Origin: a methanogenic archaeon
GTDB taxonomy: Archaea > Thermoplasmatota > Thermoplasmata > Methanomassiliicoccales > Methanomethylophilaceae
Length of the DNA: 8,842 nucleotides
Reading direction: 5' to 3'
Assembly: GCA_902787415.1 (NCBI GenBank)
Contig: CADAGG010000044.1
Span: 1 to 8,842, forward strand
The notes under the pieces were generated by a model. It searched no databases. It saw only the letters and a program-made list of their open reading frames with translations, and was not told the origin of the DNA. Positions 1 to 4,292 of the stretch are shown one piece after another. The translations under genes and the position numbers were made by a program. Numbering within the stretch: position 1 is the first letter of the stretch; each line of letters opens with the position of its first letter.

Positions 1-95
1 AACCCGTAGGTGTACAGTACAGCGGGGGCGGTGGAGATGCGGTCCTTTCCGACGACCTTCTCCAGTTCGTCGATAATCTTCTGGTCGATGGCCAT
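1..95 (-). CDS. FAD-linked oxidase (GlcD-like), N-terminal fragment
   Basis: Only the first 31 codons are in the window; the gene runs off the left edge. The reading begins MAIDQKIIDELEKVVG and continues to a KDRISTAPAVLYTYG segment. This resembles the opening of archaeal FAD/FMN-containing dehydrogenases of the GlcD / D-lactate dehydrogenase family, where a short helix is followed by a 'V(S)T.PA.L..Y..D' segment just before the FAD-binding PCMH domain. Family members oxidise 2-hydroxy acids with FAD, often next to an HdrD/GlcF-like iron-sulfur subunit, but nothing here shows the substrate. The ATG at 95 is chosen because an A/T-rich TATA-like element lies about 30 bases upstream and no better in-frame start is seen. 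The call rests on a short N-terminus and is tentative. Confidence 0.5.
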   Translation of the reverse strand, partial: MAIDQKIIDELEKVVGKDRISTAPAVLYTYG

Positions 96-123
96 TTCAA
101 TCGGCAGTCCATCCCGTTTGATG

Positions 124-135
124 ATTTAAAAATAT
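124..135 (-). promoter_or_regulatory. TATA-like box for the leftward oxidase gene
   Basis: Read on the minus strand this is ATATTTTTAAAT, the only A/T-rich run in a GC-rich gap. Its centre lies about 30-35 bases before the ATG at 95. With the usual archaeal spacing of about 25 bases to the transcription start, the 5' leader would be only a few bases. Confidence 0.45.
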
Positions 136-163
136 GCGCGCGGACGTCCCTTTTGCGCGCGCA
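135..163. repeat. GC inverted repeat in the divergent gap
   Basis: An 8-bp perfect inverted repeat: TGCGCGCG at 135-142 and CGCGCGCA at 156-163, separated by 13 bases that contain the palindrome GACGTC (143-148). The arms are alternating purine-pyrimidine. The repeat lies between the two divergent promoters, of the oxidase gene (left) and adk (right). It may be a regulatory site or a chance product of CG-rich sequence. Confidence 0.35.
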
Positions 164-199
164 CGCTCAACAGTGTGAAGACGTGTTCCACCCAAATGC

Positions 200-218
200 T
201 TTAAGTGATGGGCACTTA
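200..218 (+). promoter_or_regulatory. adk core promoter with overlapping inverted repeat
   Basis: The TATA-like element CTTTAAGT (199-206) is centred about 25 bases upstream of the adk ATG at 228, so the transcript would begin at or next to the start codon and be leaderless. Overlapping it is a perfect inverted repeat: TAAGTG (202-207), five-base spacer, CACTTA (213-218). A protein bound there would block the TATA box, so it is a candidate operator. No regulator can be named. Confidence 0.5.
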
Positions 219-227
219 GCCATCCTT

Positions 228-866
228 ATGAAATCCATGATCGTACTGCTCGGTCCCCCCGGAGCAGGAAAAGGAACCCAGGGCGAAAAACTCCAGACCG
301 AACTCGGATACGTCAGGCTCTCCACCGGAGACATGCTCCGCGAGGCAGTCAGGAACGGTACCGAACTCGGAAAGCTCGCCAAGACCTACATGGACTCCGG
401 CGCACTCGTCCCCAACGACGTCATCATCGGCCTCATGAAGGACAAGATCAACGCCCTCGGAAAGGTCCCCGGAATCATCTTCGACGGATTCCCCAGGACC
501 GTCGAGCAGGCCGAGGCCCTCGACAAGGAGCTCGACGTCGACCTCGCACTCAACTTCGACGTTGCCGACGAGGCGCTCATCGAGAGGCTCACCCAGAGGC
601 GCTCCTGCCCCAACCCCGAGTGTCAGGCCGTCTACCACCTCGTCTACAACCCCCCGAAATGCGAGGGCAAGTGCGACAAGTGCGGCTCCGAACTCTATCA
701 GAGGGACGACGACAAGGCAGAGACCGTCACCAACAGGCTGAAGACCTACCACGAGAAGACCCAGCCCCTGGTGGACTACTACACCAAGGCCGGCAAGATC
801 TGCACCATCTCCGGAATCGGTGAGATCGACGAGATCTTCGCCAAGGTCAAGAAGGCCATCCAGTAA
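228..866 (+). CDS. adk: Adenylate kinase, bacterial-type with zinc-finger LID
   Basis: Adenylate kinase (212 aa) interconverts ATP + AMP and 2 ADP in the cytoplasm and keeps the adenylate pool balanced. Visible motifs are the P-loop GPPGAGKGT (9-17), STGDMLR of the AMP site (32-38), and DGFPRT (86-91, with R90). The LID (about 123-162) carries four cysteines placed to bind zinc (C127, C132, C149, C152; C145 is extra), followed by QRDDD (158-162) and a TVTNRL segment (166-171). This is the long LID-bearing form, unlike the short archaeal AdkA type with no LID. The frame is open from 153, but those upstream residues match nothing in the family. The ATG at 228 begins directly before the first beta strand and sits 25 bases after a TATA-like box with no Shine-Dalgarno, as expected for a leaderless mRNA. 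An internal ATG at 237 is the alternative. The gene appears monocistronic, ending with TAA just before a hairpin. Confidence 0.96.
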   Translation: MKSMIVLLGPPGAGKGTQGEKLQTELGYVRLSTGDMLREAVRNGTELGKLAKTYMDSGALVPNDVIIGLMKDKINALGKVPGIIFDGFPRTVEQAEALDKELDVDLALNFDVADEALIERLTQRRSCPNPECQAVYHLVYNPPKCEGKCDKCGSELYQRDDDKAETVTNRLKTYHEKTQPLVDYYTKAGKICTISGIGEIDEIFAKVKKAIQ

Positions 867-875
867 ACCTTTCCA

Positions 876-902
876 GGGCCTTCGGGCCCACATTTTTCTT
901 TT
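876..902 (+). terminator. Hairpin plus T-tract terminator after adk
   Basis: GGGCC (876-880) and GGCCC (885-889) pair perfectly around a TTCG loop, giving the very stable C(UUCG)G tetraloop in RNA. The run TTTTTCTTTT follows at 893-902. The T-tract alone would suit archaeal termination, and the stem may also protect the 3' end. Confidence 0.7.
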
Positions 903-917
903 GCAAAAGTATTAAAA
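903..917 (+). promoter_or_regulatory. tRNA promoter (BRE + TATA)
   Basis: The element TATTAAAA (910-917), preceded by a purine-rich GCAAAAG that could serve as the BRE, is centred about 29 bases upstream of the first base of the mature tRNA. That spacing is normal for an archaeal tRNA promoter whose primary transcript is trimmed at the 5' end. Confidence 0.6.
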
Positions 918-942
918 CCATAAGTGAATTGGGTCGCATAAC

Positions 943-1018
943 AGCCCCGTAGTGTAGTGGTCAATCATCCGAGACTCTGGATCTTGGGACTTCAGTTCGA
1001 ATCTGGACGGGGCTACCA
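943..1018 (+). tRNA. tRNA-Gln (anticodon CUG), CCA encoded
   Basis: A full cloverleaf can be drawn. The acceptor AGCCCCG (943-949) pairs with CGGGGCT (1008-1014), followed by discriminator A1015 and an encoded CCA (1016-1018). The anticodon stem is CGAGA (970-974) with TCTTG (982-986), including one G-U pair. The loop CTCTGGA (975-981) puts the anticodon CTG at 977-979, which reads CAG (Gln). The T stem TTCAG (991-995) pairs with CTGGA (1003-1007) around TTCGAAT. The D stem is short and includes a G-U pair, and the variable loop is four bases. There is no intron. In archaea this tRNA is usually charged with Glu and then amidated by GatDE; that is family knowledge, not seen here. Confidence 0.93.
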
Positions 1019-1075
1019 CTTCTTCACTTCTTTCAGCATCTCTCCGTTGGGTACCCTATGGATTGATGTGAGACC

Positions 1076-1450
1076 ATGATAACACCTACCGAGATACTTC
1101 TTGTCGCTCTGGGCGGAGCCATCGGTGCCGTCCTGAGGTTCTCGGTCGGCCAGTTCATCGACTCGAGCCAGTTCCCCTGGGCCACGTTCACGGTGAACAT
1201 CATCGGTTCCTTCATGATGGCCTTCATCATGTTCGCCTACACCGGCATGTCCCTGGAGACCAGGCTCTTCCTTTTCACCGGACTGATAGGCGCGTTCACG
1301 ACGATGAGCACGTTCACCCTCGACACCGTCGGACTGTTCTTCGACGGCAGGGTCTGGCAGGCCGGGCTCAACGTGATCCTCAACGCGGGACTCTGCGTGG
1401 TCGGAGCGGCCATCGGCAGATACGCCGGCATATTCGTGGCCGGTATGTGA
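1076..1450 (+). CDS. crcB: CrcB/Fluc fluoride channel
   Basis: A 124-aa, four-helix inner-membrane protein of the Fluc (CrcB) family, which exports toxic fluoride as a double-barrelled dual-topology dimer. Conserved marks are GGAIGAVLR (13-21, with the family Arg R21), N41 in the NIIGSF segment (41-46), and the GLIGAFTTMSTF block (69-80) of the broken third helix that holds the central Na+ site and the pore wall. In most homologues that block reads TTFSTF; here the first Phe of the phenylalanine box is Met (M77), while F80 is kept. The length is normal for a single-gene homodimer. The ATG at 1076 is the first possible start, because TGA at 1064-1066 closes the frame upstream. The gene begins only 57 bases after the tRNA, with no clear TATA box, no strong Shine-Dalgarno and no fluoride riboswitch that I can recognise, so read-through from the tRNA promoter is possible. 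Confidence 0.93.
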   Translation: MITPTEILLVALGGAIGAVLRFSVGQFIDSSQFPWATFTVNIIGSFMMAFIMFAYTGMSLETRLFLFTGLIGAFTTMSTFTLDTVGLFFDGRVWQAGLNVILNAGLCVVGAAIGRYAGIFVAGM

Positions 1451-1457
1451 GAAAGGA

Positions 1458-1477
1458 AGCCCCGGTCGCCCGGGGCT
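1458..1477. terminator. Hairpin between convergent crcB and PhoU/RCK genes
   Basis: AGCCCCGG (1458-1465) pairs perfectly with CCGGGGCT (1470-1477) around TCGC. It occupies the 36-base gap between two converging genes and could act for both. Beyond the stem the minus-strand side is pyrimidine-rich (TTCCTTTCTC), while the crcB side has only a short TTT, so it fits the leftward operon better. Confidence 0.55.
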
Positions 1478-1486
1478 GGAATGGTT

Positions 1487-2065
1487 TCAGAATTCGGTCC
1501 TGGTTCCGTCGACGATGTCCTTGAAGTAGCTGACAGCGTCCTCCGGTCCCCTCGCGATGAGGATGTCTCCCGCTTCGAGACGGGTGTCCCATCCGGGGCC
1601 GAAGATGTAGTCGTCCTCCCTCCTGACGGCGAGGACGAACATGCCGGTGTTGGTGGCGAGCGAGTGCTCCCCGAGGGTCTTGCCGGCAAGGATGGATTCC
1701 GTTCCGACCTTGGCGAGACACATGGTGGTGTCCGAGTCGCGGATCGACAGTGCCAGCACAGGGTGTTCTGCGAGTCCCCTGACCACGACGTCGGCGATGG
1801 AACGGGCCGCGTCGGCGATCTCGAGGATGCTGTCCATGAGGCGGGTGGTGACTACCGCCCTGGCGACCTCGTCGGGCATGGAACGGCTGACCTGCACGAT
1901 CTCGTCCTGGATCCTCTCGGAGAGCTCCTCCATGCGGTCGTACAGGGAGAGCACCTCCTCGGCGATCTCCACGTTATCGTAAAGCAGCGAAGAATAGGCC
2001 AGGTCGACCATCATCTCCGAGGTGTCCTTGAGCTCCAGGAACATTGCTTCGAGTTTGGACTTCAT
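1487..2065 (-). CDS. PhoU-like + RCK_C (TrkA-C) regulatory protein A
   Basis: A 192-aa soluble protein in two parts. Residues 1-98 are helical and PhoU-like, with the motif LKDTSEMMVDLAYSSLLY (12-29). Residues about 104-190 form an RCK_C/TrkA-C fold: a beta strand, VGTESILAGKTLGEHSLATNTG (120-141, described by position), FVLAVRR (143-149), then the GD.L...G segment GDILIARG (166-173). RCK_C domains bind small ligands or ions and gate cation transport, and PhoU folds bind metal clusters and partner proteins. No membrane segment is seen. The ATG at 2065 overlaps the stop of the upstream paralogue by four bases (ATGA), with GGAGG about eight bases before it, so translation is probably coupled. 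The permease across the promoter region (2971-4230) is the likely target. The domain call is firm; the function is inferred from family and position. Confidence 0.85.
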   Translation of the reverse strand: MKSKLEAMFLELKDTSEMMVDLAYSSLLYDNVEIAEEVLSLYDRMEELSERIQDEIVQVSRSMPDEVARAVVTTRLMDSILEIADAARSIADVVVRGLAEHPVLALSIRDSDTTMCLAKVGTESILAGKTLGEHSLATNTGMFVLAVRREDDYIFGPGWDTRLEAGDILIARGPEDAVSYFKDIVDGTRTEF

Positions 2066-2775
2066 TCCTCATCCTCCCCTCTGAGCTCCTCCGAGAGCTG
2101 TTCCTCCTCGCGCTCGTTCTCCTCGGCCTCCTGCTCGGCCTGCTCCTCGGTGGGGGTCTCCTCGAAGACCCACTCCTTCCTGCCTGCGGCGTATTGGGTG
2201 AGGAGGTCGGCTCCGTCGTCGGTTCCGCGGACCACGATGTCGTCGTTGGCCCTGATCTTCATGTCGTACTCGGGGTCGTAGGTCCATCCGTGGCGGTTCT
2301 TGATGGCGATGATCTTGCATCCGGTGTTCGCTTCTATCGCAAGCCTCTCGATGGTGTTCCCGACCATGGTGGACTCCGGCTTGACGCGGATCATGCGGAT
2401 CCTCTCGTCCGATTCCAGCAGGATGTCGGTGATGAGTGGCCTCTTCTCCGGAGGGAACCTCAGCAGGCTGACGATGTCGGATGCCGCGTTGGAGATCCTG
2501 TCGGCGGCGGATGCCACCTCCAAGAGACCGGAGAGCTGCCTGGCGTCCTCCTTGGTCCTGCTGGACAGGAGCGCCTTGTAGCGGATGGCGAATTTGAGGT
2601 CATCCATGTCGTCCTCCAGGTCGCGGACCTTCTGGGCCATGTTGTCGCTGTTGTACATCAGCGAGGCGTAGGCGAGATCGACGATGACCTCGGAGGTGTC
2701 TTTCATTTCGGTGAGTAATTCGCGGACCGACATGTCCACGTGCTGAAGGTTAGAAATATCATCGGGGTCGCTCAT
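2062..2775 (-). CDS. PhoU-like + RCK_C regulatory protein B, acidic tail
   Basis: A 237-aa paralogue of the gene that follows it, with the same order: a PhoU-like helical region (about 13-108), whose motif MKDTSEVIVDLAYASLMY (24-41) matches the partner's closely, then RCK_C (about 118-200) with ESTMVGNTIERLAIEANTG (134-152) and the DDIVVRG segment (178-184). It differs in a 12-residue N-terminal extension and an acidic, low-complexity C-terminal tail (205-237) that is mostly Glu/Asp. The start ATG at 2775 has GGAG seven bases upstream, part of a GGGGGAG that can be buried in a leader hairpin. It is the first gene of a two-gene operon transcribed away from the MgtE-like permease. It is probably a cytosolic sensor or gate for that permease, perhaps pairing with the downstream paralogue; this is inference from domains and neighbourhood. 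Confidence 0.85.
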   Translation of the reverse strand: MSDPDDISNLQHVDMSVRELLTEMKDTSEVIVDLAYASLMYNSDNMAQKVRDLEDDMDDLKFAIRYKALLSSRTKEDARQLSGLLEVASAADRISNAASDIVSLLRFPPEKRPLITDILLESDERIRMIRVKPESTMVGNTIERLAIEANTGCKIIAIKNRHGWTYDPEYDMKIRANDDIVVRGTDDGADLLTQYAAGRKEWVFEETPTEEQAEQEAEENEREEEQLSEELRGEDEE

Positions 2776-2782
2776 CAGAGTT

Positions 2783-2817
2783 CTCCCCCTGGGGTTCCGG
2801 GGGCCTTCGTTAAGGCC
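2783..2817 (-). promoter_or_regulatory. Structured leader covering the Shine-Dalgarno
   Basis: In mRNA orientation, two hairpins overlap just before the ATG at 2775. Hairpin 1 is GGCCUU (2817-2812), loop AACG, AAGGCC (2807-2802). Hairpin 2 is CCCCC (2803-2799), nine-base loop, GGGGG (2789-2785). The G-tract of hairpin 2 is part of the Shine-Dalgarno GGGGGAG (2789-2783). The two share bases 2802-2803, so full pairing of one weakens the other. A further GUUC (about 2821-2818) could extend hairpin 1 by pairing with GAAC (2798-2795). This may be an expression switch, but no known riboswitch class is recognised. Confidence 0.4.
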
Positions 2818-2852
2818 GAACGCGAATGACTATTAGGCAACTGGGTTCACCT

Positions 2853-2867
2853 ATACTTTGCAAGTAT
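2853..2867. repeat. Palindrome, candidate operator
   Basis: ATACTT (2853-2858), TGC, AAGTAT (2862-2867): a perfect 15-bp palindrome with a three-base centre. It lies in the divergent promoter region, roughly at the predicted start of the leftward transcript. A related TTGCA occurs 26 bases further right (2858-2862 and 2884-2888). Placement and symmetry suggest a dimeric regulator site, possibly metal-responsive; that is inference. Confidence 0.45.
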
Positions 2868-2891
2868 CGCTTATTTTGTACGCTTGCACGC

Positions 2892-2900
2892 TATATAAAA
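2892..2900 (-). promoter_or_regulatory. TATA-like box for the PhoU/RCK operon
   Basis: On the minus strand this reads TTTTATATA. It would place transcription start near 2870 and give a leader of about 95 bases containing the hairpins described above. The element is nearly symmetric and could also serve the plus strand (TATATAAAA), so its direction is uncertain. Confidence 0.5.
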
Positions 2901-2916
2901 TTGGGTGCGTGTCCCA

Positions 2917-2925
2917 TTTATATAA
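2917..2925 (+). promoter_or_regulatory. TATA box for the MgtE-like permease
   Basis: TTTATATAA is a close match to the archaeal TATA consensus. Transcription would start near 2946, leaving a leader of about 25 bases that contains the Shine-Dalgarno at 2961-2966. It lies less than 20 bp from the leftward TATA element, so the two core promoters probably compete. Confidence 0.65.
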
Positions 2926-2960
2926 TAACGGGAATCCCCTCTCCGAAGTAACATGGTTTG

Positions 2961-2966
2961 AGGTGG
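2961..2966 (+). promoter_or_regulatory. Ribosome binding site fixing a TTG start
   Basis: AGGTGG followed by four T's places TTG at 2971 at a plausible distance. The nearby ATG at 2953 is followed at once by a stop (ATG GTT TGA), and the next in-frame ATG lies 20 codons inside the protein, so this site decides for the TTG. Confidence 0.65.
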
Positions 2967-2970
2967 TTTT

Positions 2971-4230
2971 TTGTCCGGTAGGTACGGCTCTGCTAAAGGT
3001 TTCATCGCGCGGAACAGATCCGCAATAGTGATGGGCCTTACGGCGCTCGTTATCGCCGGGACCGCGGACCTCTTCGCCGGTATCCTCCTCTCCACGATGG
3101 AGGACACCCTCGTCAGCATCGCCGGTATGATGATCCTCATCTACTCGGCCATCGGGATGAGGGGGAACATCTTCGGCGCCATGGGAAGCAGGATCGGTAC
3201 CGCCATGAACATCGGTACCTTCGAGATGAGCCTCCGCAAGGGAACCGTCCTGAGGGCCAACGTGGAGTCCACCATCCTGCTCACCCTCATCATGTCAATC
3301 GCCATGGGTGTCACCACCTGGGCCGTGGCGGCGGCGTTCTTCAATGCCAACATCACGGTGTTCGACTTCATCTTCATCTCCACCGTGGGAGGCGTGATCT
3401 CCGGTATCATCGTGCTGATGTTCAACATCCTCATCGCCTACGTGGGCAACAAGAGGGAGTGGGACGTGGACAACATCACCGCCCCTCTGATCGCGGCCAT
3501 CGGGGACATCGTGACCATGCCCATGATCTTCGTCGCGACCTGGCTCTTCAAGGATGAAATCCTGAGTCTGGCACATGGCGAATGGATCATCATCGGGGTG
3601 TCCCTCGCGCTCATCGCGGTGACCATCGTATACACTGTTTACATCCTCAAACGCAAGGTCGGGAGGAGGGACTTCTCCGGCGAGGCGAAGCGCGTCCTCG
3701 TGCAGTCCCTGCCGGTGCTCATGATCTGCCTCGTCTTCGAGATCGGGGCCGGTATCGTCATCCAGGACCAGCAGGACGCCCTCATCGAGTACGCGGTGCT
3801 CATCATCATGCTGCCCGCCTTCCTGAACCAGGGCAACGCCCTCTCGGGAATGCTCACCTCCAGGCTCTCGTCCATGATCCACCTCGGTACCCTGGAGTCC
3901 GGCTGGGTCCCCCGCTCGGGAGCCGGCGAGAACTTCGTCCTCATGTACATCTGCGCCATGCTCACCTTCCTCTACATCGGGCTCATCTCCTTCGCGGCCA
4001 TGATCCTCACCGGAGGGGTGGACAACATCGGTATCGCCAGGACCCTGGCCATCATCCTGCTGGCGGGATTCCTGGCCACCACCATCCTGAACCTGCTCTC
4101 CTACTACGTGGCCATCGCCGCCACCAAGTTCGGGCTGGACCCCGACGACCACAGCATCCCGGTGACGTCATCGGTCATGGACCTGTTGGGCTCCGCGGTC
4201 CTGGTGTTCGTCATCGCCTTCTTCATCTGA
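2971..4230 (+). CDS. MgtE/SLC41-type divalent cation permease, two-domain
   Basis: A 419-aa integral membrane protein with about ten hydrophobic segments arranged as an internal duplication of the MgtE membrane domain. Half 1 (about 20-225) contains RGNIFGAMGSRIGTAMNIGT (64-83) and DNITAPLIAAIGDIVTMP (167-184). Half 2 (about 245-419) contains the matching QGNALSGMLTSRLSSMIHLG (287-306) and, at 390-411, a D-P.....P......D pattern (D390, P391, P397, D404). The repeated GN and P...D positions line the ion path in MgtE relatives, so Mg2+ or a similar divalent metal is the likely substrate. Two halves in one chain recall eukaryotic SLC41 and the archaeal 'permease similar to cation transporters' group, whereas bacterial MgtE is a dimer of single domains. 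The cytosolic N and CBS domains of bacterial MgtE are absent. Start TTG at 2971 follows from the AGGTGG upstream. The gene is divergent from the two PhoU/RCK_C genes. Metal identity and direction of transport are not shown by sequence. Confidence 0.85.
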   Translation: MSGRYGSAKGFIARNRSAIVMGLTALVIAGTADLFAGILLSTMEDTLVSIAGMMILIYSAIGMRGNIFGAMGSRIGTAMNIGTFEMSLRKGTVLRANVESTILLTLIMSIAMGVTTWAVAAAFFNANITVFDFIFISTVGGVISGIIVLMFNILIAYVGNKREWDVDNITAPLIAAIGDIVTMPMIFVATWLFKDEILSLAHGEWIIIGVSLALIAVTIVYTVYILKRKVGRRDFSGEAKRVLVQSLPVLMICLVFEIGAGIVIQDQQDALIEYAVLIIMLPAFLNQGNALSGMLTSRLSSMIHLGTLESGWVPRSGAGENFVLMYICAMLTFLYIGLISFAAMILTGGVDNIGIARTLAIILLAGFLATTILNLLSYYVAIAATKFGLDPDDHSIPVTSSVMDLLGSAVLVFVIAFFI

Positions 4231-4252
4231 GCGCACGCGCGGGCACGTAGTC

Positions 4253-4277
4253 TTTATTATAGGGTAAAGGCTACCCT
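4253..4277 (+). promoter_or_regulatory. purP promoter with overlapping inverted repeat
   Basis: TTTATTATA (4253-4261) is the TATA box, putting the transcript start near 4282 and leaving a leader of about 10 bases. Directly abutting it is a perfect inverted repeat: AGGGTA (4261-4266), five-base spacer, TACCCT (4272-4277), lying between TATA and the start point. That position suits a repressor operator. Confidence 0.55.
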
Positions 4278-4292
4278 CAGACAGGAATTATC

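Noticed and set aside
153..227. A 25-residue N-terminal extension of adenylate kinase
   Set aside because: It reads through the promoter and TATA box and matches nothing before the conserved first strand; ATG 228 fits a leaderless start.
216..893. A minus-strand frame opposite adk
   Set aside because: It contains no recognisable motif and would end in the adk promoter; adk itself has every catalytic motif.
1019..1075. A fluoride riboswitch upstream of crcB
   Set aside because: The gap is only 57 bases and I cannot find the paired core or the conserved unpaired bases of the crcB motif.
1481..2718. Plus-strand frames opposite the two PhoU/RCK_C genes
   Set aside because: They are low-complexity Ser/Val/Leu/Gly translations; the minus-strand reading gives two homologous domain proteins.
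3295..4152. A 285-residue minus-strand frame opposite the permease
   Set aside because: It is His, Asp and Gly rich nonsense typical of antisense to membrane-protein codons; no start signal.
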